NCBI GenBank assembly: GCA_002304445.1
Contig: NEVA01000002.1
Span: 124,001-188,000 of the forward strand
DNA length: 64,000 nucleotides
Direction of reading: 5' to 3'
Source of the DNA: Opitutia bacterium Tous-C4FEB
GTDB taxonomy: Bacteria > Verrucomicrobiota > Verrucomicrobiia > Opitutales > Opitutaceae
The notes beneath the pieces were generated by a model, which ran no database searches, was not told where the DNA came from, and saw only the letters and a list, made by a program, of their open reading frames with translations. The translations under genes and the position numbers were made by a program. Below, one piece after another: positions 8,768 to 21,449 of this stretch; position 1 is the stretch's first letter, and every line of letters begins with the position of its first letter.

Positions 8768-9904
8768 ATGAAGATAAAACTAAAAAACCTCATGATCATG
8801 GTCCCGCATCCGTCCGGGCTTTTTGCTTGGTTAGGAGTGATGCTGGGCCTCGCGTTGCCGGTGGTCGCGTGCACGGGAATCTCCCTCAGGTCCGCCGACG
8901 GCGGCGTGGTGGTGGCTCGCACGGTGGAATGGGCGCTCGGCGATGCGCAGCATGACCGGCTGGCGCTGTTCCCCCGCCGCAAGGCCTTCACGGGTTTGAC
9001 CCCGGGTGGCAGCAACGGGTTGAAGTGGGAGTCCCGCTACGGTTTTGTTTCCCTCACGGCCTATGGTCAAAATTACGGGCCCGATGGGATGAATGAGGCG
9101 GGGCTTTACGTGGGGATGTATTATTTCCCCGGCTTCGCTGATTTCAGTCCGTATGAACCGGCGCAAGCGGGGCGCTCGCTGAGCGTGGGGGATTTTATGC
9201 AGTGGATGCTGTCGTCCTTCCAGACGGTGGCTGAAGTGCGGGCGCACCTGGACAAAGTGCGGGTGGTGAATGTCGAGGATCCGCGATTTGGCGGCGCGGC
9301 GCTGCCGTTCCACTGGAAGATCGCCGATGCCAGTGGGGCGTGCGTCGTGGTGGAGATCGTCGAGGGCGGGAAAGTAAAGGTTTACGAGGCGGTCATGGGC
9401 GTTGTCACCAACTCGCCGGAGTATAGCTGGCACCTCACGAATTTGCGGAACTATCTGGGGCTCACGCCGGCGCCCCGCACGCCGCTGACGCTTGGCGGGG
9501 TGAAGCTCTCGCCGTTGGGCAGTGGCTCGGGGTTGGTGGGCTTGCCGGGTGATTTCACGCCGCCGTCGCGCTTTGTGCGGGCCGCAGCGTTGACGGCCTC
9601 GGCCCGGCCGCTCGCCACGGCGGACGATGCGGTGTTTGAGGCATTTCGGATCCTCGATAACTTCAGCATTCCGGTGGGAGCGTCGGCGACGCCCGATAAG
9701 CTGGCGAAGGACATCACGAGCGCGACCCAGATCACGACGGTATCGGATTTGAAGAATCGGGTGCTGTATTTTCACGCAATGGACAATCGCCAGGTGCGTA
9801 AGATCGATTTGAGCAAAATCGATTTTTCAAAGATCGAGCAGCAGGTCTTGGAGGAAGGGGCGGATCGGAAACAGCAGGTGAAAGAGCTCACCGTGCGGAG
9901 ATAG
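8768..9904 (+). CDS. Secreted linear amide C-N hydrolase (choloylglycine hydrolase family)
   Basis: Ntn hydrolase of the bile salt hydrolase / penicillin V acylase family, which cleaves linear amide bonds. A signal peptide (basic MKIKLK start, hydrophobic stretch about residues 17-33) ends in VVA just before Cys35, which would become the N-terminal nucleophile. Downstream are ARTVEW (family Arg), [16 protein letters not shown] (family Asn) and [18 protein letters not shown] (second Asn and Arg). I use the ATG at 8768 (378 residues) because the signal peptide follows directly. The natural substrate is unknown; N-acyl amides are possible. It stands alone, divergent from purA. Confidence 0.85.
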   Translation: MKIKLKNLMIMVPHPSGLFAWLGVMLGLALPVVACTGISLRSADGGVVVARTVEWALGDAQHDRLALFPRRKAFTGLTPGGSNGLKWESRYGFVSLTAYGQNYGPDGMNEAGLYVGMYYFPGFADFSPYEPAQAGRSLSVGDFMQWMLSSFQTVAEVRAHLDKVRVVNVEDPRFGGAALPFHWKIADASGACVVVEIVEGGKVKVYEAVMGVVTNSPEYSWHLTNLRNYLGLTPAPRTPLTLGGVKLSPLGSGSGLVGLPGDFTPPSRFVRAAALTASARPLATADDAVFEAFRILDNFSIPVGASATPDKLAKDITSATQITTVSDLKNRVLYFHAMDNRQVRKIDLSKIDFSKIEQQVLEEGADRKQQVKELTVRR

Positions 9905-10051
9905 TTCCCGAGGCGAGCCACCATCATCGGGAACGCCCAGACCCGCGCCGGGGCTTTTGACGCTGCGGTGCGGGTGTCGGTCGCCCAGCAGGCGCGCGTT
10001 TAGATCAACTCGGTTTTTTGGGGCGAAGACCAACGGTCCACGAAGAATAAA

Positions 10052-11239
10052 TCAGGGCGCGGGCACGAAGACGGCGCTGACGGGGGCAGGGACGGCGACG
10101 AGAGGGCCGGAGGGCGTGAGGCGGCCAGTTTTTGGGTCGACGCGGAAGACGGCGACGGTGCTGGAGTCTTGGTTTTCGGCGAGGAGCCACGTGCCGGTGG
10201 GGTCGAGGGCGAAGTGGCGCGGGGTTTTGCCTAGGGTTGAGACGTTTTCGATATGGGTGAGCAGGCCGGTCTTTTCGTCGATGGCGTAAACGACGAGGGT
10301 GTTGGCGCCGCGGTTGGAGCCGTAGAGGAAGCGGCCGTTGGGGTGAACTTGGACTTCGGCGGTGCTGGTGCCTTTGGGGATGGATTCGCCGGGCGGGAGG
10401 GTGGAGATCGTTTGGAGCGAGGTGAGGGTGCCGGCGGTGGAGTCGTAGGCGAAGGCGGTCATCGTGCAGAGCAGCTCGTTGATGACGTAGACGAACTTGC
10501 CCGTGGGATGAAAGGTGAGGTGGCGGGGGCCGGAGCCGGGTGGGAGGACGGTGCCGGCCGTGACGGAGGTGGGCGGCGAGCTGGGGGAGCTGGGGTGCAG
10601 GGTGAGTTGGGCGGTAGGGGGGGTGATGCGGTAAGCAATGACGCGGTCGATACCGAGGTCGGGGGCGAAGGCGAAACGGTTGTCGGGGGCGAAGTAGATG
10701 CCGTGGGCGTGCGGGGCCTTTTGGCGGCCGGGGTTTACGCTGGAGCCGGTGTGCTTGACGATCGAGCCGAGGGCGCCGAGGCGGCCGTCGGGTTGAAGAG
10801 AAATGGCCGAGACGCTGCCGCCGCTGTAGTTGGCGACGAGCAAGGTTTGGCCGGTGGCGTCGACGGCGAGGTGGCAAGGGCCGGGGCCGCCGGGGGATTG
10901 TTGGTTGAGGAGGGTGAGCGCGCCGGTGGTCGGGTCGATGGCGTAGGCGGAGAGGCCGGTGGTGGGCGTGCGCTTGGGGTCGCTGCTTTCGTCAAGGGCG
11001 TAGAGGAATTTGCCGTTGGGATGGAGGGCGAGAAACGCGGGGTCTTTGGCGGGGGCGGCAAGCTCGGCGGGCGAGAGGCGGCCCGTAGCGACATCGAGGC
11101 GCGAGCGGTAGATGCCTTGGCTTTCGGTTTTCGCGTTGGTGTAGGTGCCGAAGTAGACGTGGTAGGCTTGGGGCGCGGCGGCGAGCGGGGTGAACATGGC
11201 GAAGAGGAGGGCGAGGGGGGATGCGAGGCGGTGGGACAT
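10052..11239 (-). CDS. Secreted seven-bladed beta-propeller lactonase (YbhE/Pgl type)
   Basis: Lactonase family protein related to YbhE-type 6-phosphogluconolactonase. A signal peptide ends near PLAAAPQ. The body carries repeated blades such as LALHPNGKFLYAL, LAVDATGQTLLVANY, HGIYFAPDNRFAF, LTFHPTGKFVYV, VQVHPNGRFLYGSN and FALDPTGTWLLAEN. The exported location argues against cytosolic 6-phosphogluconolactone as substrate; a sugar lactone formed by periplasmic oxidation is more plausible. The neighbouring cytochrome c-sugar dehydrogenase fits that idea. Start at the ATG at 11239 (395 residues). Confidence 0.85.
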   Translation of the reverse strand: MSHRLASPLALLFAMFTPLAAAPQAYHVYFGTYTNAKTESQGIYRSRLDVATGRLSPAELAAPAKDPAFLALHPNGKFLYALDESSDPKRTPTTGLSAYAIDPTTGALTLLNQQSPGGPGPCHLAVDATGQTLLVANYSGGSVSAISLQPDGRLGALGSIVKHTGSSVNPGRQKAPHAHGIYFAPDNRFAFAPDLGIDRVIAYRITPPTAQLTLHPSSPSSPPTSVTAGTVLPPGSGPRHLTFHPTGKFVYVINELLCTMTAFAYDSTAGTLTSLQTISTLPPGESIPKGTSTAEVQVHPNGRFLYGSNRGANTLVVYAIDEKTGLLTHIENVSTLGKTPRHFALDPTGTWLLAENQDSSTVAVFRVDPKTGRLTPSGPLVAVPAPVSAVFVPAP

Positions 11240-11266
11240 GGAAATTATTGGTGACCGGAGATGTTT

Positions 11267-11360
11267 AGCCACGAAACACACGAAAAACACGAAAGTCGGA
11301 TGGGGAATTTAGGAGGGGTGGCCCACGGAACACACGGAAGACACGGAACACACGGAAGGG
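11267..11360. repeat. cacgaaa / cacggaa direct-repeat clusters
   Basis: Two runs of short direct repeats, ccacgaaacacacgaaaaac (from 11269) and ccacggaacacacggaagac (from 11323, continuing in the same pattern), each with a core of cacgRaa spaced by short A/C linkers. This degenerate type is a familiar dispersed intergenic repeat in Verrucomicrobiota, Planctomycetota and others. It lies upstream of the lactonase and downstream of the dehydrogenase. Confidence 0.65.
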
Positions 11361-11408
11361 CGAGGGCCGGGAGGGGTGGGAGCGCTTCGCGGGTGGAGGA
11401 TTTGAGTT

Positions 11409-11441
11409 GGATCGCCGCGCCGCTGCGCGGCTCGGAATGAC
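11409..11441. repeat. Dispersed 'ggaatgac' repeat fragment
   Basis: The sequence ggatcgccgcgcc followed by gctgcgcggctcggaatgac is the reverse complement of the common gtcattccgagccg type element. It contains the inner palindrome gccgcg/cgcggc and relates to the repeat at 3069-3112. Confidence 0.5.
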
Positions 11442-11456
11442 AAATGGGCGCGGCGT

Positions 11457-11485
11457 GGGAGGGCGAGTCGGAGACCCTGCCCTGC
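11457..11485. repeat. REP-like hairpin repeat, copy 2
   Basis: AGGGC GAGTC, loop GGA, GACCC T GCCCT (11460-11483), with one stem mismatch relative to copy 1 at 1295-1318. It ends 7 bases from the stop of the minus-strand dehydrogenase. Read on the + strand it is followed by six T. Confidence 0.72.
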
Positions 11486-11489
11486 TTTT

Positions 11490-13112
11490 TTACCAGCTGA
11501 GTTCGAGGATGCGGCCGGGGGTGAGGGGGCGGCCGCTCTTCGTGCCGTGGTGGCGGGTGAAGTCGAGGATGTAGAGTTTTTTGCCGACTTGCAGAAAGTC
11601 GATGGGGCGGGAGAGCGGGTAGAGGAACGTTTCCATGCGGGCTTCGAAGACACCGGCGGCGTTGCGGCGGAGGTCCACGGCGAGGAGGTCGTAGCCGAAA
11701 TCGCCTTGGCCGATGAAATTGCCGAAGCGACCCATGATGAATTTCCCGCGCAGTGCGGCGGGCCAATCGGGGCCGCAGAAAATCATGCCGGCGGGTGAAG
11801 AGTGCGGGTTGAACGAGGCGATGGGTTTTTCGGGCGAGCCGCCGGCGGCGGGGCCGAAGTTGCGGATCGCGGGGGTGATCACGAGGCCGGGGGGCGCGGG
11901 CGGGGTGTAGGGGTAGGGGCGGTCGGTGGCGGGCGCTTCGCCGTATTGGTAGGGAAAGCCGTAGTGTTTGCCGCGCTCGACGAAATCGAGTTCTTCCGGG
12001 ACGTGGGCATCGGGGCCGTTGCTGGCGCTGAAGAGTTCGCCGCGATCGTTCCAGGCAAAACTCCAGGCGTTGCGGATGCCGCGGGCGAAGACGTCGATGG
12101 TCGGATTCTCCGACCGTGGATCTACGCGCCAAATCGCGGCGGTGATATCGGTCTCGGCGCCTTTCCAGTATATCGAGGATTTGCCGGCGACGCCGCCGTC
12201 GGTCTCGCCGCCGTCGGTGCGGGAGCCGCTGGAGATGTAAAGGAAACCATCGGGGCCCTCGGCGATGTGGCTGACGCCGTGGTTGTAGTAGTTATTGCCC
12301 CAAGGATAGGAGGTTTGGAACCAAGGTTTCGGCAGAGGAATCGGGCCGGCGGTGGCGTCGAGCGGGGCGGTGCGGTAAATGATGACGCGGTTGAGGTGGT
12401 AGGGTTTGGCGGGGGTCTGGCGGTTGGTGGCGATGTAGAGACGGCGGGCGGAATCGATGGTGAGACCGAGGGCGGCGACTTTGCCGGTGGTGGTGTCGGT
12501 GTAGGCTTCCGAGGCGAGGAGCTTGGTCACGACGCCGGTTGAAAGCGTGACTCGGTAGAGATCGCCGCGCTCGTGAAGGACGATGAGCCAGTCGGCGCCG
12601 GGCAGGGTGGCGAGGCGGAGGCCGTTGGCGGGGAGACGGGCGATCTCGCGCAAAGCGAAGCCGGCGGGCGCAGGCGGGAGCGCGGCATATGGGTCGTCTC
12701 GCTCGGGCTTGGCGGCAACTTTGGCGCGCTCGGCGGCGACCTCGGCGGGGGTGACGGGTTCGCCTTGGTTACCCCAGGAGTTGCGGACGTAGGTGAGGAT
12801 GGCGGCGACCTGGTCGTCGTTGAGAGTGAGCTGACCGGGCATGACATTGTTGTAGTCGACGCCGTTGACCTTGATCGGGCCGGAAAGGCCTTGGAGAACG
12901 ATGCGGATGCTGCGCTCTTTGTCCGCCATGAGGTAGTCGGCTTTCGCGAGCGGCGGGAATATGCCGGCGATACCCTCGCCGGCGGCGTTGTGGCAGACGG
13001 CGCAGTTGAGTTGGTAGAGGGCGGCGCCATCGGGCGGGGTGGCGGGAGCCGCGGCGGTGAGAAGCGTTGGCAGGGAAAAGACAAACGCGGCGAAGAATAC
13101 GGGGAAACGCAT
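11490..13112 (-). CDS. Cytochrome c fused to a glucose/sorbosone dehydrogenase-like beta-propeller
   Basis: Predicted periplasmic sugar dehydrogenase with its own electron carrier. A signal peptide occupies about residues 1-22. A cytochrome c domain follows, with haem motif CAVCH (Cys37, Cys40, His41), sequence around NNVMPGQ offering the axial Met, and NDDQVAAILTYVRNSWGN near its end. From about residue 150 to 540 is a soluble-GDH-like propeller with VSHIAEGPDGFLYISSGSR, GIRNAWSFAWNDRGELF and GPDAHVPEELDFVERGKHYGFP. Such propellers often use PQQ. The start is the ATG at 13112 (540 residues). The adjacent secreted lactonase runs the same way and could hydrolyse its product. Confidence 0.85.
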   Translation of the reverse strand: MRFPVFFAAFVFSLPTLLTAAAPATPPDGAALYQLNCAVCHNAAGEGIAGIFPPLAKADYLMADKERSIRIVLQGLSGPIKVNGVDYNNVMPGQLTLNDDQVAAILTYVRNSWGNQGEPVTPAEVAAERAKVAAKPERDDPYAALPPAPAGFALREIARLPANGLRLATLPGADWLIVLHERGDLYRVTLSTGVVTKLLASEAYTDTTTGKVAALGLTIDSARRLYIATNRQTPAKPYHLNRVIIYRTAPLDATAGPIPLPKPWFQTSYPWGNNYYNHGVSHIAEGPDGFLYISSGSRTDGGETDGGVAGKSSIYWKGAETDITAAIWRVDPRSENPTIDVFARGIRNAWSFAWNDRGELFSASNGPDAHVPEELDFVERGKHYGFPYQYGEAPATDRPYPYTPPAPPGLVITPAIRNFGPAAGGSPEKPIASFNPHSSPAGMIFCGPDWPAALRGKFIMGRFGNFIGQGDFGYDLLAVDLRRNAAGVFEARMETFLYPLSRPIDFLQVGKKLYILDFTRHHGTKSGRPLTPGRILELSW

Positions 13113-15493
<2,381 letters not shown>

Positions 15494-15570
15494 GAGGGTG
15501 GCCCGCGAAAGACGTGAATGGACGCAAAAGGGTGATTAGGGCGGCGAGCTTGCTTGCGCCGGATCGGTCT

Positions 15571-15649
15571 CGGGGCGGCGCGACTGAGGTCGCGCCCTAC
15601 AGGCGGAAAGGGATGTTTTCGGAGCGGCGGTGACTAAGGTCGCGCCCGA
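15571..15649. repeat. REP-like hairpin pair (gaggtcgcgcc units)
   Basis: The first unit is a perfect palindrome ggcgcgac-tgag-gtcgcgcc (15577-15596) followed by ctacaggcggaaagg. A second degenerate unit, gcggtgactaaggtcgcgcc, follows at 15628-15647. They share flank and layout with the hairpin at 6887-6924 and lie between the convergent tgt and guaB. Confidence 0.65.
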
Positions 15650-15662
15650 AAGCGAATCTCGG

Positions 15663-15682
15663 AGGGCGGGTCGGAGACCTAC
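15663..15682. repeat. REP-like repeat, half copy 3
   Basis: AGGGC GGGTC GGA GACC then tac: the left arm and loop of the hairpin at 1295-1318, with the right arm lost. It lies 9 bases beyond the guaB stop, the same relative position as copies 1 and 2. Confidence 0.6.
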
Positions 15683-15690
15683 TTTTCGGA

Positions 15691-17301
15691 TCAGTTTTTG
15701 CGGGTCGAGACCTCGATCACGTCGTGGGGGGCGGCTTCTTTTTGGCCGGCGGGGCCCACGCGGATGTAGCGGGCTTTTTCGCGGAGCGCGGGGAGCGTCG
15801 CGGCGCCGAGGTAACCCATGCCGCTTTGGACGCCACCGATGAGGTTGTCGATCGTGTCGTCGAGGGAGCCGCTGACTTCTTTGAGCGCTTCGATGCCTTC
15901 GGCGGCGGCTTTGCGGGCGGTGTCGTTTTTGTCGTGGCCGTAGCGCGCGGCGCTGCCGGCTTTCATCGCGGCGAGGCTGCCCATGCCGCGGTATTGTTTA
16001 TAGAGTTTGCCGCTGATCTCCATGATCTCTCCGGGCGCTTCGCGGCAACCGGCCAAGATGCCGCCGCAGATGACAGCGTCGGCGAGGGTGAGGGCTTTGA
16101 CGATGTCGCCGGATTTTGTGATGCCGCCGTCGGCTAGGAGTTTGACGTTTTTCTTTTTCGCGGCGGTGCGGGCAACGTAGAGCGCGGTGAGTTGGGGGAT
16201 GCCGACGCCGGCGACGATGCGCGTGGTGCAGATGGAGCCGGGGCCCTGGCCGATCTTGATGGCGTTGGCGCCGCAGTCGGCGAGGAACTCGGTGCCGGAG
16301 GCGCTGGTAACGTTGCCAGCGATGATGGTGAGATCGGGGAAGGCGGTGCGGACGAGTTTGACCATGTCGCCGACCCCGGCGGTGTGGCCGTGGGCGGTGG
16401 AGACGGCGACGGCGTCGATGGATTCTTCGACGAGGGCGCCGACGTGGGAGAGAATTTTTTCGCGGTCGAGCGTGCCGTCGGGGAGGCGAACGGGTGAGAG
16501 GGCGGCGCCGACGACGAGGCGGAAGCTGGAGTCGCGGGCGGGCTTGCGGCGGGCTTTGGCCTCGGTGGTGATGCGCTCGACATCGGAGGCGGTGATGAGG
16601 CCCTTGAGGCGGTCGTCGGGGCTGACGACGAGCATCTTGTTAATACCGATGTTGGCGGTGAAGAAGCGGTCGGCGGCGGCGATGGGGTCTTTGGCGGCGG
16701 CGGCGACCGTTTCCGTGATGAGGGCGGAGCGGGGCGTCATGACCTCGGAGACACGTTTGGTGCGGTAGCGGTCCTTGACGACGTTACTCGAGAGCAGGCC
16801 GGCGAGGCGGCCGGCGGCGTCGACGACGGGAAAGGTGGAGAAGGAAAAATTCTTGGCCTCGATCATGGCGAGGATGTCGCCGATGAGCAGTTCGGGGGTG
16901 ACGGTGATGGGGTCTTGGATGAGGCCGTGGATGTGGCGCTTCACGCGGGCGACTTCCTTCACCTGCTCCTTGGCCGGCATGTTGTAGTGGATGAGGCCGA
17001 GACCGCCGTTGAGGGCCATGGCGATGGCCATGCGGGACTCGGTGACGGTGTCCATATCCGAGGAGATGATCGGAATATGGAGCCGGAGGGAGTCGGAGAG
17101 GGTGGTGGCGGTGTCGGCGGCGCGGGGGAGAATCTCGGAGTGAAGCGTCGCGAGGGAGACGTCGTCGAAGGTGAGCGCGGTGGGGAGATTGGCGCGGAAG
17201 AAAGCGTCGGCGGGGAGGTAGAACTCGGCGTCGGCGGCGGAGGCGACGGCGCGGGCGGCGCGCGTGGGACGAGGCGAAGAGCTTTGGGCAACCTTGGTCA
17301 T
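15691..17301 (-). CDS. guaB: IMP dehydrogenase
   Basis: NAD-dependent oxidation of IMP to XMP, the rate-limiting step of GMP synthesis. The catalytic loop GPGSICTTR holds Cys358. A CBS-domain pair occupies roughly residues 120-250 ([27 protein letters not shown]). The N-terminal barrel start TFDDVSL and [12 protein letters not shown] are typical, as is the flap [18 protein letters not shown]. The ATG at 17301 gives 536 residues, with a roughly 40-residue N-terminal extension beyond the usual start. It is divergent from menC over 120 bases, probably a shared promoter region. Confidence 0.95.
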   Translation of the reverse strand: MTKVAQSSSPRPTRAARAVASAADAEFYLPADAFFRANLPTALTFDDVSLATLHSEILPRAADTATTLSDSLRLHIPIISSDMDTVTESRMAIAMALNGGLGLIHYNMPAKEQVKEVARVKRHIHGLIQDPITVTPELLIGDILAMIEAKNFSFSTFPVVDAAGRLAGLLSSNVVKDRYRTKRVSEVMTPRSALITETVAAAAKDPIAAADRFFTANIGINKMLVVSPDDRLKGLITASDVERITTEAKARRKPARDSSFRLVVGAALSPVRLPDGTLDREKILSHVGALVEESIDAVAVSTAHGHTAGVGDMVKLVRTAFPDLTIIAGNVTSASGTEFLADCGANAIKIGQGPGSICTTRIVAGVGIPQLTALYVARTAAKKKNVKLLADGGITKSGDIVKALTLADAVICGGILAGCREAPGEIMEISGKLYKQYRGMGSLAAMKAGSAARYGHDKNDTARKAAAEGIEALKEVSGSLDDTIDNLIGGVQSGMGYLGAATLPALREKARYIRVGPAGQKEAAPHDVIEVSTRKN

Positions 17302-17421
17302 GATTGCCGTGAACGGAGTAGGAGGGCGCGGGGCGAGGGCAACGGAAAAGTCGGGGGCCGGGCGAGGTTGAGGCGGAGCGTTGCGTTGGCGGGGGAGGTG
17401 AGTTTGGTGGTCGCTCTTTAT

Positions 17422-18462
17422 ATGCGGGTGAGATTTCAGTATCGGCGGTATCGGTTGGCGTTTCGCGCGGCAGTGCGGACGGCGCATGGCGTGTGGAGTG
17501 AGCGCGAGGGAATCCTGGTGCGGGTGAGCGACGAGGGCGGGCTCGCCGGGCTGGGGGAGGCGGCATGTTTGCCGTGGTTTGGGACGGAGACGGCGGACGC
17601 GGCCGAGGCGGCGTGCGCGAAATTTGGCGAATGGGTGGGGGCGGAGGAGTTGGACGAGGTGCCGGTTAGCTTGGTGTGTTTAAGGAATGCGGTGGCGGCG
17701 GCGCGGGGGGAGTTGGAGGAGCGGGTGCAGATCGCGGACGGAGGGGAGCGGCGGGTTAGGGATTACGCGCCGTACCTCGGAGTAGCGGCATTGTTGCCGG
17801 CGGGTCGTGCGGTGCTCGCGGCGTTGGGGCCGAAGGCAGAGGCCGGGTTTCGGGTGTTTAAGTGGAAGGTGGGGGTGGGCGAGGTCGCGGATGAGTTGGG
17901 GCTTTTGGACGAGGTGTGTGCGGCGCTGCCGAGTGGCGCGAAGCTGCGGCTGGATGCCAATGGCGCGTGGGACCGGCGAAAGGCGGAGCGTTGGCTCGAA
18001 CGGTGCGCGGACCGGCCGGTGGAGTTTGTGGAGCAGCCGGTGGCGGCGGACGCGAGAGGCGCGGAGGATGTTTTGCGGGGGCTGGCCGAGGATTGGCCGA
18101 CGCCGATCGCGCTCGATGAGTCGCTCGCCGGCGACGGGGACGTGGAGCGCTGGATCGGGGCCGGGTGGCGCGGGGTGTGGGTCGTGAAACCGAGTTTGCT
18201 GGGGGACGTGGCGCGGACGCTGGCGCGGTTGGAGCGGGCAAAGGCAACGGTGGTGTTTTCCTCGTCGCTGGAGACGGCGGTGGGAGCGCGGGCGGCGTTG
18301 CAGTGGGCTTTTGGCTGGAAGGGCGAGGCGCGCGCGTTGGGGTTTGGCGTGTGGCCGCTGTTTCAGGACGCGCGGTGCGACGGGCCGTATGCGGCGCCGT
18401 TTATCCGGGTGGCGGATTTGGACCGCATCGATGCGGAGGCCGTATGGAACGCGACCAACTGA
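17422..18462 (+). CDS. menC: o-Succinylbenzoate synthase
   Basis: Enolase-superfamily dehydratase that converts SHCHC to o-succinylbenzoate in menaquinone synthesis. The catalytic elements appear in order: FKWKVG (KxK pair), RLDANGAWD (metal Asp), VEFVEQPV (metal Glu), ALDES (metal Asp), and VVKPSLLGD (second catalytic Lys). I use the ATG at 17422 (347 residues), which leads into the capping domain; the open frame further upstream overlaps guaB. It overlaps menE by 19 bases, so the two are co-translated. Confidence 0.88.
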   Translation: MRVRFQYRRYRLAFRAAVRTAHGVWSEREGILVRVSDEGGLAGLGEAACLPWFGTETADAAEAACAKFGEWVGAEELDEVPVSLVCLRNAVAAARGELEERVQIADGGERRVRDYAPYLGVAALLPAGRAVLAALGPKAEAGFRVFKWKVGVGEVADELGLLDEVCAALPSGAKLRLDANGAWDRRKAERWLERCADRPVEFVEQPVAADARGAEDVLRGLAEDWPTPIALDESLAGDGDVERWIGAGWRGVWVVKPSLLGDVARTLARLERAKATVVFSSSLETAVGARAALQWAFGWKGEARALGFGVWPLFQDARCDGPYAAPFIRVADLDRIDAEAVWNATN

Positions 18463-19610
18463 AGGCGCTCGTGCGGGCGACGGGTGTGGCGGTGGAGCGA
18501 AATGGCGTGCTGCTGTTGGGTGAGGCGACGGTGTTGAGGAAGTGGGAGGAAACGTTGAAGGCGGAGCGACCAACGCCGAACGCGGAAGATTTGGAATTGG
18601 GGTGGTTGGCGATCGCGACGGGTGGATCGAGCGGCGTGGCGAAATTTGCGCGGCATGATGAACGCACGTTGACCGCGGCGGTGGGGGGATTTTGTGCGCA
18701 TTTCGAGATCGAGCGCGTGAATGCGATCGATGTGTTGCCGGCGTATCATGTGAGCGGGCTGATGGCGCGGGTGCGGTGTTCGGTGACGGGTGGGACGCAC
18801 CTGGCTTGTGACTGGAAGCGAATCGAAGCCGGCGAACGGCCGGCATTGGCGGTAGGCGGGGGCGATTGGGTGATCTCGCTCGTGCCCACGCAGCTGCAGA
18901 GATTACTCCGATCAGAAGGGGCGGTGGCGTGGTTGCGGGGGTTTAGGGCGATCTTCGTCGGGGGCGGGCCGGTGTGGCCGGAGTTGGCCGACGCAGCGGA
19001 GCGGGCGGGCTTGCCGGTGGCGTTGACCTACGGGATGACAGAAACGGCGGCGATGGTGGCGGCTTTGAAGCCGGCGGAGTTTCTAGCGGGGGAGAGAAGC
19101 AGCGGGGCGGCGTTACCCCATGCCAAGATTTCGATCGGGCCCGGCGGGTTCGTGCGGATTGCGGGCGAATCGGTGTTTCGCGGGTATTGGCCGGAGAGGG
19201 TCGAGGCGCGTGAATTGGAGACGGATGATGTGGGATGCTTTGATGAACGTGGACGGCTGCGGATTCTTGGTCGGCGCGACGCGGTCATCATCACCGGTGG
19301 GAAAAAGGTGCAACCGGCGGACGTCGAACTGGCGTTGCGGGCGACCGGCGAGTTTGACGAAGTGGTGGTGATCGGCGTGCCCGATGCAGAGTGGGGCGAG
19401 GCGGTCGTGGCGTGTTATCCGGCGGAAGGCCGGCAACCGGTTTTGCGGCGCGTGACAGAGGGGGTGGGGAACTTGCCCGGGTCGCTGCGACCAAAGCGCT
19501 ATGTGAAAGTGAATCAGTGGCCGAGGAACGAGCTCGGGAAGGTCAATCGGGCTGCGGTTTTGGCAGCGGCCACGGCGGTGATCGCGGTGCCGAGACGTTC
19601 ACCGCTCTAG
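18444..19610 (+). CDS. menE: o-Succinylbenzoate-CoA ligase
   Basis: ANL-family adenylating enzyme that makes OSB-CoA for menaquinone synthesis. It carries the phosphate-binding ATGGSSGVAKFAR, the TYGMTETAAM motif, the hinge GRRDAVIITGGKKVQP, and the catalytic Lys in PRNELGKVNR near the C terminus. At 388 residues it is shorter than general acyl-CoA ligases (about 500) but normal for compact MenE. The ATG at 18444 lies inside menC and is preceded by ggagg. Together with menC it supplies two consecutive pathway steps; other men genes are outside the window. Confidence 0.88.
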   Translation: MERDQLKALVRATGVAVERNGVLLLGEATVLRKWEETLKAERPTPNAEDLELGWLAIATGGSSGVAKFARHDERTLTAAVGGFCAHFEIERVNAIDVLPAYHVSGLMARVRCSVTGGTHLACDWKRIEAGERPALAVGGGDWVISLVPTQLQRLLRSEGAVAWLRGFRAIFVGGGPVWPELADAAERAGLPVALTYGMTETAAMVAALKPAEFLAGERSSGAALPHAKISIGPGGFVRIAGESVFRGYWPERVEARELETDDVGCFDERGRLRILGRRDAVIITGGKKVQPADVELALRATGEFDEVVVIGVPDAEWGEAVVACYPAEGRQPVLRRVTEGVGNLPGSLRPKRYVKVNQWPRNELGKVNRAAVLAAATAVIAVPRRSPL

Positions 19611-19691
19611 GGCGAATTGGGTGCGGAAAGAAGAGTGGGCGCGGGAGAATTTTCGGTTTGGGAATTTTCGGGTGCGGCTTAGCGTGGATCG

Positions 19692-21449
19692 ATGACCAAG
19701 AACGAAATTATCGACGTGTTGGAAGAGATCGGGGTGTTGCTGGAATTGAAGGGCGAGAATCCGTTCAAGATTCGGGCGTATCAGAGCGGGGCGCGGGCGC
19801 TGGCGGCGATCGAGGAAGCGGAATTGGCGCGACTCATCGCGGCGGAGGAACTGGGAACGTTGAAAGGATTCGGCGAGGCGCTGGTGCAGAAAGTGACCGA
19901 GCTGCATCAAACGGGACGGCTGGAGTTTTTCGAGAAACTGAAGGCAACGGTGGCGCCGGGACTGATCGAAATGTTGGAGATTCCGGGGCTTGGTCCGAAG
20001 AAAATCAAAATCCTAAACGAGCGGCTGGGGATCGCGAGTATCGCCGCGCTGGCTGAGGCGTGCGGTGCCGGCAGCGTCGCGGAACTCGACGGATTCGGTG
20101 CGAGGACGCAGGAAAAAATTTTGGCGGGGATCAAAAACCGCGAAGCCTATGGCCGGCGTCACTTGTGGTGGGAGGCCAATGAGATCGCGGAACCGATCGC
20201 AAAGGGCCTGCGGGCGCTACGCGGCGTGAGCCGAGCGGAAGCGGCGGGAAGCCTGCGCAGGGGAATGGAGACGGTGGGCGACCTAGACTTTATCGTAGCC
20301 GGGACGGATGTTGCGGGCGTGGTGGCGTGGTTTACTTCGATGACGGGGGTGGTCGAGGTGACGGCGCGAGGCGAAACGAAGGCGAGTGTGCGTTTCGGCA
20401 GCGGGCTTCAGGCGGACCTGCGCATTGTGCCCGAGGACCAGTATATTTTTGCGCTGCATCACTTCACCGGTTCCAAGGATCACAATGTGCAGATGCGCAA
20501 AAGAGCACTGGCGAGAGGCCTTAGCTTGAGCGAATGGGGATTGGTGCCGGCGGCGGGAGAAGGCACGGCCAAGGAAAAGGCGGCGCTGGTGGGCAATCGA
20601 GTTGCAGCGAAAGATGAAACCGAGTTGTTCGGCGCACTGGGTCTCGCCTACGTGACCCCGGAATTGCGAGAGGGCTTGGGCGAAATCGAAGCGGCGGAAA
20701 TAAACCAATTGCCGCGCCTCGTTGAACTTCAGGACATCCGCGGCGCCTTTCACAATCACACCACCGCGTCGGACGGAAAGGCTACGTTGGTCGAGATGGC
20801 GGCTGCGGCTCAAGCCCTTGGCTGGGAGTATCTCGGTATCGCTGATCACTCAAAATCTAGCGTCCAAGCCAACGGGCTCGCGCCCGAACGTTTACTTAAG
20901 CAAATCGCCGAGATTCGAGCGCTCAACAACTCGAAGCAATTTACGACACACGTTTTCGCAGGGACGGAATGCGACATTCTCCCGGACGGAAGTCTTGATT
21001 TTGATGATAGTTTGTTGGCGCAGCTCGACTACGTTGTGGTTTCGGTGCACAGCGCCTTTTCCCAAAGCGAGAGCGTGATGACCGCGCGGTTAGTGCGAGC
21101 AATCGAGCACCCCAGAACAACCATGCTTGGGCATCTCACCGGCCGATTGTTGTTAAGGCGTGAAGCTTACGCAGTGGACCATGAAAAGGTAATCGATGCG
21201 GCCATCGCAAACGGCGTCTTGATCGAGCTCAACGCGAGCCCGTGGAGATTGGATATGGACTGGCGTCTTTGGCGGCGCGCCGTTGAAAAGGGGTTACGGT
21301 GCGTGATAAATCCCGACGCTCACGACGTCGACGGACTGACTCACTTGCGGGCCGGTGTAAGTGCTGCGCGCAAGGGATGGCTTAGCCCCCACCACGTGGT
21401 TAACTGCTTGCCGCTTGCTGAAATGGAGCGATTTCTGGGTCTCGAGTAG
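19692..21449 (+). CDS. polX: DNA polymerase/3'-5' exonuclease PolX
   Basis: Family X repair polymerase with a PHP nuclease domain, used in gap filling during base excision repair. The N terminus is the HhH 8-kDa-type region ([28 protein letters not shown]). The palm follows with [15 protein letters not shown] (metal Asp pair) and LQADLRIV (third Asp). From about residue 345 comes the PHP domain: [37 protein letters not shown] and NPDAHD, all metal-ligand motifs. Length of 585 residues is typical. Base composition and codon use change sharply near the junction of the two halves (about 20.65-20.75 kb). Confidence 0.93.
   Translation: MTKNEIIDVLEEIGVLLELKGENPFKIRAYQSGARALAAIEEAELARLIAAEELGTLKGFGEALVQKVTELHQTGRLEFFEKLKATVAPGLIEMLEIPGLGPKKIKILNERLGIASIAALAEACGAGSVAELDGFGARTQEKILAGIKNREAYGRRHLWWEANEIAEPIAKGLRALRGVSRAEAAGSLRRGMETVGDLDFIVAGTDVAGVVAWFTSMTGVVEVTARGETKASVRFGSGLQADLRIVPEDQYIFALHHFTGSKDHNVQMRKRALARGLSLSEWGLVPAAGEGTAKEKAALVGNRVAAKDETELFGALGLAYVTPELREGLGEIEAAEINQLPRLVELQDIRGAFHNHTTASDGKATLVEMAAAAQALGWEYLGIADHSKSSVQANGLAPERLLKQIAEIRALNNSKQFTTHVFAGTECDILPDGSLDFDDSLLAQLDYVVVSVHSAFSQSESVMTARLVRAIEHPRTTMLGHLTGRLLLRREAYAVDHEKVIDAAIANGVLIELNASPWRLDMDWRLWRRAVEKGLRCVINPDAHDVDGLTHLRAGVSAARKGWLSPHHVVNCLPLAEMERFLGLE

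Noticed and set aside
10253-11254. A 333-codon open frame on the + strand
   Set aside because: Antisense to the lactonase gene and low complexity.
11267-11360. CRISPR array suggested by regular short repeats
   Set aside because: The repeats are only 7-9 bases, degenerate, without unique spacers of constant length and without cas genes.
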